Assembly: GCA_944354125.1 (NCBI GenBank)
Contig: CALVPT010000004.1
Span: forward strand, 62,001 to 126,000
Reading direction: 5' to 3'
Source of the DNA: an uncultured Clostridia bacterium
GTDB lineage: Bacteria > Bacillota > Clostridia > Christensenellales > Borkfalkiaceae
DNA length: 64,000 nt
This document shows, one piece after another, positions 1 through 8,174 of this stretch (the first letter of the stretch is position 1; the number at the start of each line of letters is the position of its first letter). Under the pieces are notes generated by a model, which was not told the origin of the DNA, ran no database searches, and worked only from the letters and a program-made list of their open reading frames with translations. A program made the position numbers and the translations under genes.

Positions 1-2728
1 GACCATTGAAGCCCCACTCTTCGCGGATTATCTTCTTGAGCATTCCGACGCTGTGCGATGCGTTGGTTGCGCCGAGACGGTTGAATGCAACCATCATGCC
101 GAGTGCGCCCGCATCCTCTACCGCGCCCTGGAAGCCGCGCATATCGGTCTGACGGAATTTCTGTTCGTTCATGTATACGCATATACCCGAACGGTCGTGT
201 TCCTGATCGTTGAAGCCGATGTGCTTGGGTCCTACGATTATGCCCTTGGAGTTGGAGCCCTCTATCTGAGCGGCGCCGAGCACGTTGGTGAGCATGGGAT
301 CTTCGGAGAGGTATTCGGTATTTCTGCCGTTATAAGGCGTTCTGTGATAGTTGAGACCTGCACCCCAGATTTCATACTTCTTGAGCTGGAGTCCGTGGTT
401 GCCGAGGAGTACGCCCCAGTCATATGCAAGATCGGGGTTGAACGACGAGCCGAGCAGCGACTGCGAATTTACTGCGGGTCTGAAACCGTTAGTGAATCTT
501 CCGTCCTTGAAGCCCGTAGGACCGTCTGCCTGAGGTACGTTGGGGTTGTCTACGTTAGTGAGCACGTCAGATGTGGAACCGCCGTGGATTACTGCACCGA
601 TTGCCTCGTTTACCGAAATCTGGCTTACGAGCTTGTTCCAGAAATCATCGTTGATGTTCTCGAGCTGAGGCTGACCGATATTCGCTTCGCCGAACTTATA
701 CTTTTCGCCGAGGTCAACGCCGTCGGGATTTTCAACCGTTCCGTTTTCGGTTATCTCGTATGTCTTGCCGACAAGTTCGTCCTTCCACTCTTCAGCCTTG
801 TCGCTGCGAAGAATGGCAACAGATACTTCGGTGTTGTAGTTCTTGGGATAAGTGCCTTCCCAATCCTTCCTGGAGAGCTCGGTTACGGTGCCGGGCAGCC
901 AGTAGTTGAGCGATGCGTCGTCCATCTGGTTGGTGATTACCATGCCGTTTTCGCTCTTGGAATAGGTAGTGTTGTCGAATGCCGAGTTATTCCATACCTT
1001 TACGTTCTGAGCGTCGCCGTCAACTTCCTTGGAGGAGTCGATTGCCTTGATGACGTTGTTTACGGCATCGTGAGCGCCTGCGGCAGCGGTGAAGTAATAG
1101 TTGCCTTCGTCAAGTATGTACGTCTTGGCATTGGTGTAGTCGTAGCTTGCAAGGTACTTGGTAGGAACGGAGATTTCTACCGTTACGGTCTGACCTGCAG
1201 CGACTTCCACCTTCTTGGAGTTGAGGAACATTATAGCCGACTTCTCGACGAGATTGTCCTTGTCGTACTGGGTGTAGGGCTGAGATACATAGAGCTGAGC
1301 GAGGAAGAGACCCGTCTTGTCGCCATCGTTATGCACTGCAACCTTAGCCGTGATATTGCCGTCTACGCTGTCTTCAACGTTTACTTCGGTTATGGTCTGG
1401 GTATAGGGGATATAGGAAAGACCGTGACCGAAGGTATAGGAAACTTCCTTGTCATAGTCCCACGCGCCGCCCTGGGTGCTGCCCTTGGTGCTGTCCGCGT
1501 TGCCCTGACCCATTATTGCGTCGTAATATCTCGTCTCATAGTAGCTGTAGCCTGTGTAGATGCCCTCTGCCTCTACTATGTAGTAGCCGCCCGAATAGGA
1601 TGCGGAACCGCCGAACGAACCGGTTACGTCGTTGGATATTGCCGTGTTGCCCCATCTGTCGTCCCTGGTCGTCGAACCGTCGACTGCAAGCGTGTCATAG
1701 TCTGCATAGTAGCCGCCGCCGAAGTTCTGCATTGCAGGAGACGAAACGGAAGACGTTGCATATGTATCTGCCAGCGCGCCCGTAGCATTTACCTTGCCGG
1801 TAAGCACGTTAGCCACGCCCGTAAGCTGATAGTCGTTGGGAATGCCGATGTATGCGATGCCGTCGACTGCATAAGTGCCGCTCTTGAGCTGGCCTACCTC
1901 TATTGTACAGGAGGTATTGAGAAGTACGACGACCTTATCGCAAAGTTCCTTTGCCTTGGCGACGAGCGCGAGCTCTTCGGGCGAAAGCGCAAGGGGATCG
2001 CCGTAGTTGTTGCCGTAGTAGTCGAGACCTGAACCGGGCTTATAGGTCGTGCCTTCGCCGCCGGGTCTGCAGAATACGACGATGCCGACGTCGGACTCAG
2101 CGCTGCTCTCCCAGTTTTCTCCGCCCCACTCTGCATTGCTGTACATGGATACGGGAACTTCGGTTACCTTGAAGTCGGTGTAGTCGCCTGCCGAGAAATT
2201 AGCCTGGTTGTCAAAGGCAATTTCCGTACCTGTGACCTCGCCCGTCCAGGGGTTAACCGTCTCCACCTCGTGAGGGTTCATGATCTTTTCGTACATCGTC
2301 TTGACGCTTTCGTTAAGCTTTACGCCCGCATTTTCAAGCGCCTTTACGAGGTCTACCGAGTCGCTGTTGCCGCCCTTATCGGGTCCGTAGTAAGGGCCGT
2401 AGCCTGCCAGTCCGAAAAGCGCAACCGTCTGAGTATTGTCGCCCTTCAGGGGAAGAACTGTGTTTTCGTTCTTCATGATTACGGTTCCTTCCTCGCCCTC
2501 GCGGATGGCGAAATCCTTGGTTGCCTGCTGAAGCTCTTCTTCAGTCGCATAGTCGTTCACATACTTCGCCTTGGAAGTATCGGTTATGTACGACTCCGTG
2601 CCCAGAGCAGTATCGACCAAGGAACGGTTAGCATCTGCTATCGTATATCCTACGCTGGACAATACGATTACCGACGCCATCGTTGCCGTCAGTCCGCGAA
2701 ACAAAGGAATAAGTTTCTTTGTCTTCAT
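1..2728 (-). CDS. Glycoside hydrolase family 3 (beta-glucosidase type), permuted domain order; 3' end off the window
   Basis: Translated by hand from ATG at 2728 (AAGGAG 12 nt upstream); 909 residues are visible and no stop is reached. A hydrophobic stretch at residues 12-32 after MKTKK suggests a signal anchor, so the enzyme is probably surface-held. The alpha/beta sandwich domain normally found C-terminal in GH3 comes first (from about residue 60, with VIMKNENTVLPLKG), then a fibronectin III-like domain (after SYTFGHGLSYIPYT), and the TIM-barrel domain last. The barrel shows the GH3 sugar-binding motif KHIGFNDQEHDR near residue 835; the nucleophile Asp expected after EEWGFNG lies beyond the edge. 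Swapped GH3 enzymes are known from Ruminococcus and Butyrivibrio. Likely role: hydrolysis of beta-linked gluco-oligosaccharides. Substrate is not determinable from sequence. The long ORF on the opposite strand is a shadow. Confidence 0.9.
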   Translation of the reverse strand, partial: MKTKKLIPLFRGLTATMASVIVLSSVGYTIADANRSLVDTALGTESYITDTSKAKYVNDYATEEELQQATKDFAIREGEEGTVIMKNENTVLPLKGDNTQTVALFGLAGYGPYYGPDKGGNSDSVDLVKALENAGVKLNESVKTMYEKIMNPHEVETVNPWTGEVTGTEIAFDNQANFSAGDYTDFKVTEVPVSMYSNAEWGGENWESSAESDVGIVVFCRPGGEGTTYKPGSGLDYYGNNYGDPLALSPEELALVAKAKELCDKVVVLLNTSCTIEVGQLKSGTYAVDGIAYIGIPNDYQLTGVANVLTGKVNATGALADTYATSSVSSPAMQNFGGGYYADYDTLAVDGSTTRDDRWGNTAISNDVTGSFGGSASYSGGYYIVEAEGIYTGYSYYETRYYDAIMGQGNADSTKGSTQGGAWDYDKEVSYTFGHGLSYIPYTQTITEVNVEDSVDGNITAKVAVHNDGDKTGLFLAQLYVSQPYTQYDKDNLVEKSAIMFLNSKKVEVAAGQTVTVEISVPTKYLASYDYTNAKTYILDEGNYYFTAAAGAHDAVNNVIKAIDSSKEVDGDAQNVKVWNNSAFDNTTYSKSENGMVITNQMDDASLNYWLPGTVTELSRKDWEGTYPKNYNTEVSVAILRSDKAEEWKDELVGKTYEITENGTVENPDGVDLGEKYKFGEANIGQPQLENINDDFWNKLVSQISVNEAIGAVIHGGSTSDVLTNVDNPNVPQADGPTGFKDGRFTNGFRPAVNSQSLLGSSFNPDLAYDWGVLLGNHGLQLKKYEIWGAGLNYHRTPYNGRNTEYLSEDPMLTNVLGAAQIEGSNSKGIIVGPKHIGFNDQEHDRSGICVYMNEQKFRQTDMRGFQGAVEDAGALGMMVAFNRLGATNASHSVGMLKKIIREEWGFNG

Positions 2729-2901
2729 CTGTCTTCTCTTCTCCTTACATACATTTCTTTTATAACCCGTCGGCGTATTACTGCCGACTGCGTTATCAAA
2801 ACAATCACAGAATTTATATATTATGTGAAAACACAACTTATATCCAAATTTTTGTGAGATAATTTTTCAGGATATTTTATTGCTTCACATTTTCTGGGTT
2901 G

Positions 2902-2930
2902 AGTATAGCACGGCGAAAAAAATTTGTCCA
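2902..2930 (-). promoter_or_regulatory. Promoter for the GH3 gene
   Basis: On the minus strand TGGACA (2930-2925), 17-nt spacer, TATACT (2907-2902), about 170 nt upstream of the GH3 start. The hexamers are close to consensus and point to the only downstream minus-strand gene. Confidence 0.6.
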
Positions 2931-3076
2931 TATCTTTTGCTCATTTGATTGATATGTTGATAAATAAGCATTAATATGGTTTAATTTAATCAAAATTTGC
3001 TAAAATCAATCACAAAACAATCAACGAAAAAATATTGCCATACGCCGTGCAGGCGAAAAAATAAGAATAAAAAGAC
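2931..3076. other. AT-rich gene-free control region
   Basis: No gene seen between 2729 and 3154. This part is much more AT-rich than its flanks and is dotted with TGATTG/CAATCA motifs in both orientations (for example around 2945-2960 and 3004-3026). This layout is typical of regulator binding upstream of a sugar-hydrolase promoter, but the regulator is unknown. Confidence 0.35.
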
Positions 3077-3117
3077 AAAAAAAGGGCGGCGGTCAACCTC
3101 CTGGTTGACCGCCGCCC
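3077..3117 (-). terminator. Rho-independent terminator after galM
   Basis: Perfect 15-bp stem (3084-3098 with 3103-3117) with a TCCT loop, followed on the minus strand by seven Ts (3083-3077). It lies 37 nt past the galM stop. Confidence 0.92.
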
Positions 3118-3154
3118 GAAAATGACGCCGTCGATACTAGCCCTTACTTAAAAC

Positions 3155-4153
3155 TTAATTTTCGGACGAGAACGCGTACTTTATGTAATGACTGTAAGTT
3201 CTGCCGCCCTCGATTATCGGCTTTTCGAAACCTTCCTTATTTATGGCATCGGGGAAATACTGGGGCTCGAGGCAGAACGCCGAACGCGCATCGTAGACTC
3301 CGCCCCTGCACTTTGCATTGTTGAGGAAGTTTGCGGTATAGAACTGGAGCCCGGGCATGTCGGTATACACGTCCATCCTTATGCCGTCGCTCTTTGCCGA
3401 CGCTGCATACTCGCCGTCGAGCGCGAAGTTATGGTCGTATCCGCCCGACGCCAGCTTAATCTGCTCGTCGTCGGAGGACAAATCTCTGCCTATCTCCTTG
3501 AACTTAGTGAAGTCGAAGGGCGTGCCCTCCACCCCGACAATCTGCCCCGTAAGCACGGACGCCGAGTCAATCGGCGTATATCTGAGCGCATTTATCCTTA
3601 CGAGCGTATTGAGCGCCGAACCGTTGGTGCCGCTGAGATTGAAGAACGAATGATTTGTAGGATTCCAGAGCGTCTGTCCGCTCGCCTCGGCATCATACGT
3701 GACCTTAAGCGCGTCGCCTTCCAGCGCATATGTAACCCTTAGGACGAGATTTGCGGGCATGCCCTGGTCGCCGTCCTTGCTGAGCAGGGAAAACCTTACC
3801 TCGTCGCCGTTATCCTCGCCGTAAAACACGCGCTTGTCGTAGCCCTTGAAGCCGCCGTGATTTGTGTTCTTTCCGCCGTCGTTGAGGTCCAGCCTGTACT
3901 CCTTTCCGCCGAGCGTGAACTTTCCGCCCGAAATGCGGTTTGCCACCCTGCCTATGGTAGCGCCGAAATAGTTTGTCGTAGTCACGTAGCCGTCCACGGT
4001 GTCATAGCCCAGTACGAGCTCCCTGCCGTCATACTTTATGCTCTGTATGGTGGCGCCGTAGTTTATTACCGTTACCTCCAGCCTGTCTCCCTTGAGCGTA
4101 TAGGCATAGACCTGCCTGCCGCTTACCGTTCCGAATAATCTCTTTGTAACCAT
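3155..4153 (-). CDS. galM: Aldose 1-epimerase (galactose mutarotase)
   Basis: Interconverts alpha and beta anomers of galactose and glucose in the cytoplasm. The 332 residues are full length for the family. Visible signatures: NTNHGGFKGYDK with the first catalytic His near residue 97, NPTNHSFFNL with the second His near 167, and CLEPQYFPDAIN with the catalytic Glu near 304. The start has a strong AAGGAG 12 nt upstream. It follows the fucose isomerase-related gene by 165 nt on the same strand and ends in a strong terminator, so the two may share a transcript. Context with the GH3 enzyme suggests use of oligosaccharides. Confidence 0.95.
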   Translation of the reverse strand: MVTKRLFGTVSGRQVYAYTLKGDRLEVTVINYGATIQSIKYDGRELVLGYDTVDGYVTTTNYFGATIGRVANRISGGKFTLGGKEYRLDLNDGGKNTNHGGFKGYDKRVFYGEDNGDEVRFSLLSKDGDQGMPANLVLRVTYALEGDALKVTYDAEASGQTLWNPTNHSFFNLSGTNGSALNTLVRINALRYTPIDSASVLTGQIVGVEGTPFDFTKFKEIGRDLSSDDEQIKLASGGYDHNFALDGEYAASAKSDGIRMDVYTDMPGLQFYTANFLNNAKCRGGVYDARSAFCLEPQYFPDAINKEGFEKPIIEGGRTYSHYIKYAFSSEN

Positions 4154-4317
4154 ATGTGTATATATCTCCTTCGGGCAAGAGCAAAGGCATTACCCCTGCC
4201 CCTGAAAAAAAGTTTGAAACAAAATCATGCAGAGCCATTTTCTGCCCCGTGCAGGACGGGCACCTGCTCCGCGCCTAGGCGTCACAGCATGCAGCTGAGA
4301 GCCATAAGCCTGCAATA

Positions 4318-5799
4318 TCACGCCCTGAAGGGGTTTTCGCCGTCGTAGGGAAGATTTGCAGGGCGGTTATAGTCTATCTTCTCCGCGCCTAGATATCTGA
4401 ATACTTCGTAAATCTCCCTGCCGTAGCGGCCGAATGCCACCGCGCCGTGATGGGGGAAACCGTTTTCTATGAGCACGTGGCGGTAGAACCTGCCCATTTC
4501 GGGCACGGCAAACACGCCTATCGAGCCGAACGAGTGCGTTCTGACGGGCAGAACCTCGCCCTCAGCGACATACGAAAGCAGGCGGTTGTCCGCCGTGGAC
4601 TGCAGTCGGTAGAGGGTTATATTGCCAGGAGCTATGTCGCCCTCGAGCGTACCGAAAGTCACCTCTTCGGGGAGCGAGCGCGCCATTATCTTCTGGTTGC
4701 GCATTACGGGATTTATGAGCCTTTTCGAGCAGGTATTCCCGCAATGGAAGCCCATGAAGGTATCCGTCAGCTTATAGCCGAATTTGCCCTCTATCCCCTC
4801 TCTGTACAGTTCCTCGGGAAGGGTATTATTTATGTCCAGCAGGGTGACGCTTTCGCCCGACACGCAGGCGCCGATATATTCGGACAGGGCGCCGTATACG
4901 TCGACCTCGCAGGAGACGGGCAAGCCCATTCCCGTAAGGCGCGAATTTACATAGCAGGGCACGAAGCCGAACTGCGTCTGGAATGCCGGCCAGCATTTGC
5001 CTGCGATTGCCACATATTTTCTGCTGCCCTTGTGCGACGCCGCCCAGTCCAGAATGGTCAGCTCGTACCTGGCAAGCCTGGCGAGTATATCGGGACGGCT
5101 GTTGCCTGCGCCGAGCTCCTCCGTCATATTATTTACGACGGCGGAAATGCGGCTGTCGCCCTCATGCTTGTTGAAGCTCTCGAATAGGTCGAGCTCGGAA
5201 TTTTCCTCAATCTCGACGCCGAGATTATACAGCTGCTGTATGGGAGCGTTGCACGCAAAGAAGTTGGAAGGTCTGGGGCCGAACGTAATTATCTTGAGAT
5301 TTTTCAGTCCCACAATCGCCCTGGCTATGGGCACGAAACCGTGAATGAGCGATGCGCAGAAGTCGGCGTTGCCCACGGGATATTCGGGTATGTACGCCCT
5401 TACCCCTCTGAGCTTTAAATTATAGCTTGCATTGAGCATGCCGCAATATGCGTCGCCCCTGTCCGAGGAAAGCACGGAGATATTTTCCTCCGCCGCGGCA
5501 CAGAACATGACGGGACCGTCGAATTTTTCGGCGAGCATGGTCTCTGCAATTTCGGGGCCGAAGTTGCCCAGATATACGCACAGCGCATTGCACCCCGCCT
5601 TTTTTATATCGGCAAGCGCCGCCTGCATATGCAGCTCGCTTTCGACGATGCATACGGGACATTCATATATGTCCTCTCCTCCGAACTGACGGACATACGA
5701 CTGTACGAGCGCCTTTCTCCTGTTCACCGCAAGACTTTCGGGAAAGCAATCCCTTGAAACGGCAACTATGCCGATCCTGACTGCGGGTATGTTATACAT
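4318..5799 (-). CDS. L-fucose isomerase-related (fucose/arabinose isomerase family) protein
   Basis: A 493-residue cytoplasmic protein resembling the L-fucose/L-arabinose isomerase fold: an N-terminal half with alternating beta and alpha segments (YLGNFGPEIAETML), then a middle domain (AIAGKCWPAFQTQFGFVPC, with Cys and Trp) and a C-terminal barrel (GFHCGNTCSKRLINP). Start chosen at ATG 5799 (MYNIPAVRIG) because AAGGGGGT lies 8-12 nt upstream; the longer reading frame to 5961 begins with unlikely basic sequence. The divergent neighbour is an aldo/keto reductase. Small dyads (ttgcacgttagcgcgtgctcaa type, near 5810-5832, and TTTCGCATGAAA at 5861-5872) upstream may be operators. Exact sugar substrate is uncertain; many relatives are annotated only as fucose isomerase-like. 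Confidence 0.8.
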   Translation of the reverse strand: MYNIPAVRIGIVAVSRDCFPESLAVNRRKALVQSYVRQFGGEDIYECPVCIVESELHMQAALADIKKAGCNALCVYLGNFGPEIAETMLAEKFDGPVMFCAAAEENISVLSSDRGDAYCGMLNASYNLKLRGVRAYIPEYPVGNADFCASLIHGFVPIARAIVGLKNLKIITFGPRPSNFFACNAPIQQLYNLGVEIEENSELDLFESFNKHEGDSRISAVVNNMTEELGAGNSRPDILARLARYELTILDWAASHKGSRKYVAIAGKCWPAFQTQFGFVPCYVNSRLTGMGLPVSCEVDVYGALSEYIGACVSGESVTLLDINNTLPEELYREGIEGKFGYKLTDTFMGFHCGNTCSKRLINPVMRNQKIMARSLPEEVTFGTLEGDIAPGNITLYRLQSTADNRLLSYVAEGEVLPVRTHSFGSIGVFAVPEMGRFYRHVLIENGFPHHGAVAFGRYGREIYEVFRYLGAEKIDYNRPANLPYDGENPFRA

Positions 5800-5972
5800 A
5801 ATGTTTACCCCCTTGCACGTTAGCGCGTGCTCAATGTATTTCAATATGATGATATCATATTTCGCATGAAATGTTATCACACGCGAGCAACTTTTTTTAT
5901 ATTTTTTTCGCAAACTACTCAATTTGCAACGCAAAATGCGCAATATGCCCCTCCCCTGCACAGCGCCAACCG

Positions 5973-6001
5973 TTGACAGTCCGTCGGCATTGGGCTATAA
6001 T
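5973..6001 (+). promoter_or_regulatory. Consensus sigma-70 promoter for the aldo/keto reductase
   Basis: TTGACA (5973-5978), 17-nt spacer, TATAAT (5996-6001): a perfect housekeeping promoter only about 17 nt from the start codon, giving a very short leader. Confidence 0.88.
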
Positions 6002-6024
6002 AACGCATACGGAGCGACTGCAAC

Positions 6025-6981
6025 ATGAAATACACCCACATTGAAGGAATTGAAAAACCCGTATCGAGAATAGTCTTCGGCTGCTCGAACGACACCATGA
6101 ACGGCGGCGGAGACTTTTCGGAAGTGCTGGACGCCGCGCTTGAGGCAGGCATAAATACCTTTGACACGGCAAGGGTCTACGGCAAAAGCGAACGCTCGCT
6201 GGGAAGATGGCTCAAGTCCGGGCGCAGAGAAGACGTCATCGTCGAAACCAAGTGCTGTCACCCCTCCCTGCTGCGCCCTGACAGAGTGACCGCAAAGGAC
6301 ATAATGTCCGACTTCGACCGCTCTCTCGGGGAGCTGGGCACGGACTATGCCGACATACTGCTGTTGCACAGGGACAACGCAAAGGCGGATACGGGCAGCA
6401 TAATGGAGTGCCTAACCGCCCTGAAGGAGAGCGGCAGAATAAGGGCTTTCGGCGTATCCAACTGGACGCACGTGCGCATAGCCGAGGCAAACGCATATGC
6501 CGAGGCGCACGGCCTTGAAAAGATTGCGCTGTCCTCCCCCCATTTCGGACTTGCCGTTCAGCACGGAGACCCGTGGGGCGGCTGCGTGACCATAAGCGGA
6601 GACAATGCCGCGGCGAGAAAGTGGTACATTGAAAACGGCATGCCGATATTTGCATATTCGGGACTTGCAAGGGGACTTATGAGCGGCAGATACCGCGCCG
6701 ACGACAAAACGCTTGCCCGAAAGCTGGACGCCCCCACGAGGCGCGGATACCTGTATGAGGACAACCTGAGGCGGCTTGAGCGCGCCTTTGAACTTGCCGA
6801 AGCCAAGGGCTGCACGGTCGCCCAGCTGAGCGTTGCGTGGATGTTTGCGCAGGGTTTGGACGTATGCGCGATACTCTCACAGTCCTCCCCTAAACGCGTA
6901 TCGGAAAACGCCGCCGCGTGCGACGTTGTCATAACCGAAGAGGAGTCCGAATATCTGGACCTTAAAAGGGAAAAACTCTGA
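6025..6981 (+). CDS. Aldo/keto reductase
   Basis: A 318-residue cytoplasmic NAD(P)H-dependent oxidoreductase of the aldo/keto reductase superfamily. The catalytic tetrad is visible: Asp and Tyr in FDTARVYGKSE (about residues 47-52), Lys in VETKCC (about 76) and His in LLLHRD (about 115). The cofactor-binding end is suggested by ILSQSSPKRV near residue 288. It stands alone on the plus strand between two minus-strand genes. No clear AGGAGG precedes the ATG; GGAGCGACTGC is the best weak site. Substrate cannot be inferred, but the sugar-related left neighbours suggest a carbonyl compound from carbohydrate use. Confidence 0.92.
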   Translation: MKYTHIEGIEKPVSRIVFGCSNDTMNGGGDFSEVLDAALEAGINTFDTARVYGKSERSLGRWLKSGRREDVIVETKCCHPSLLRPDRVTAKDIMSDFDRSLGELGTDYADILLLHRDNAKADTGSIMECLTALKESGRIRAFGVSNWTHVRIAEANAYAEAHGLEKIALSSPHFGLAVQHGDPWGGCVTISGDNAAARKWYIENGMPIFAYSGLARGLMSGRYRADDKTLARKLDAPTRRGYLYEDNLRRLERAFELAEAKGCTVAQLSVAWMFAQGLDVCAILSQSSPKRVSENAAACDVVITEEESEYLDLKREKL

Positions 6982-7127
6982 CTTTCTGAAGTCTTAAAAT
7001 GCCGTTCGTCGGGGCATATTGCCGCACCAATTGAAATTTGCAGGGCATTGAACGCGCTACAAAATCAGCCATTGCTTGCCCTTCGGCGCACGGCATAAAA
7101 CATAAGCAAAACACAGATTAATAGCGA

Positions 7128-7164
7128 AAAAATGCGCCCCGAAAGCCGAAGGCTTTCGGGGCGC
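7128..7164 (-). terminator. Rho-independent terminator after lgt
   Basis: Perfect 14-bp stem (7134-7147 with 7151-7164), GAA loop, then a six-T run on the minus strand. It lies 19 nt past the lgt stop and also closes the space between convergent genes. Confidence 0.9.
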
Positions 7165-7182
7165 ACGCCTATATCTGAAAAT

Positions 7183-8070
7183 TTATTTTTCCTCGACGGG
7201 AGTCTTTTTGTCCTTGTCCTCCGCCTTTTCGCTATCCCTGACGGGCGGCTGAAGTTCGGGGTGTTTCATCTTGCCCTGAAGCACATACTTGAAGAGGAAT
7301 ATGAAACCTATGCCGAGCACGACCATTACTATCGACCAGAACTGCGAAGGCGTAAGCCCTGCGACGAACGAGCCGCGGTAGTCGTCCCTTACGAACTCTA
7401 TGAGGAAACGCCATACGCCGTAGGAGATGAGATAAACGCTGAAGTTATGGTTGAACTTGAACTTATAGTAGAGCACTATCATTATGACCGACAGCAATAC
7501 GAGGAAGATGCACTCGAAGAGCTGAGTGGGCACTACCTTTATATAGCCTGCGTCGGGCGTGTGCATCATTATGCCGTACCATGCGTCCGTTTCGGCGCCG
7601 TGGCAGCAGCCTGCAAACGTGCAACCTAATCTTCCGAAAGCGTGCGCAATCGTAATAGCAGGTGCGACAAAGGGTATGGCATCGCACAGTCCCGCATTCA
7701 TATGGTTGGAAAGAAGCTTGCTCTTTGCCCTGGGCGCAATGACGTATACGTATACATTCCACGCTATGAGGAAACTGCTTACGCCGCCTATAAGACCGCC
7801 CTGGAAGGTCATCGCCTCGCCGAGCTTGTAGCCCTGCGAAGGGTCCTCGATGTAGTCGTAGAGCGCCTGGAATACCATTGCCATGAACACGCCGAATGCG
7901 GTTGCAAATATGCCGAACAACAGAAGCTTATCTATCGCCTCTTCGTTGAAGTTCTTCTTGGTCATCGTTACGTACAGGAAGACGAAACAGCCTATTATGC
8001 CCGCCGCCATGCAAAGGCCGTAGGGATATACGCTGAGCTTTCCTATACTGAATAAAGGTCCGTCTATCAT
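7183..8070 (-). CDS. lgt: Prolipoprotein diacylglyceryl transferase family protein
   Basis: Membrane enzyme that moves a diacylglyceryl group from phosphatidylglycerol to the lipobox Cys of pre-lipoproteins. The 295 residues hold about seven hydrophobic segments. The family core is HAFGRLGCTFAGCC (about residues 143-156), equivalent to the usual GRxGNFxNxE loop, but with Cys residues replacing the Asn/Glu positions, as in some clostridial relatives; FLIEFVRDDYRG near 238 matches the conserved Arg-rich segment. The last 25 residues are a charged, Lys/Glu-rich tail. It has its own consensus promoter and terminator. The divergent core motif leaves some doubt about identical chemistry. Confidence 0.85.
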   Translation of the reverse strand: MIDGPLFSIGKLSVYPYGLCMAAGIIGCFVFLYVTMTKKNFNEEAIDKLLLFGIFATAFGVFMAMVFQALYDYIEDPSQGYKLGEAMTFQGGLIGGVSSFLIAWNVYVYVIAPRAKSKLLSNHMNAGLCDAIPFVAPAITIAHAFGRLGCTFAGCCHGAETDAWYGIMMHTPDAGYIKVVPTQLFECIFLVLLSVIMIVLYYKFKFNHNFSVYLISYGVWRFLIEFVRDDYRGSFVAGLTPSQFWSIVMVVLGIGFIFLFKYVLQGKMKHPELQPPVRDSEKAEDKDKKTPVEEK

Positions 8071-8115
8071 AAACTATGCATCCTCGCGGCAAAACTTATT
8101 CCGCCGCATATGCGC

Positions 8116-8144
8116 ATTATATCATTATTTTCAGCATATGTCAA
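8116..8144 (-). promoter_or_regulatory. Consensus promoter for lgt
   Basis: Minus strand TTGACA (8144-8139), 17-nt spacer, TATAAT (8121-8116), about 46 nt upstream of the lgt start. It lies between the leuA stop and lgt, so lgt is transcribed separately from leuA. Confidence 0.85.
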
Positions 8145-8174
8145 TAAACTGACGCACATTCAAAGGTTGCGCTT

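Noticed and set aside
53-2032. A 659-codon open frame on the plus strand
   Set aside because: It is the antisense shadow of the GH3 gene: GC-rich codon bias leaves the opposite strand open. It lacks a ribosome site and gives no sensible protein.
4139-4170. Phage T7-like ribosome site (AAGGAGATATATACAC) before galM
   Set aside because: It resembles the T7 gene 10 site but is a normal strong Shine-Dalgarno sequence in an AT-rich leader; no vector or phage sequence surrounds it.
5800-5961. N-terminal extension of the fucose isomerase-related protein
   Set aside because: The extra 54 residues are basic, unlike the family, and overlap the probable promoter and operator region; a good ribosome site precedes ATG 5799.
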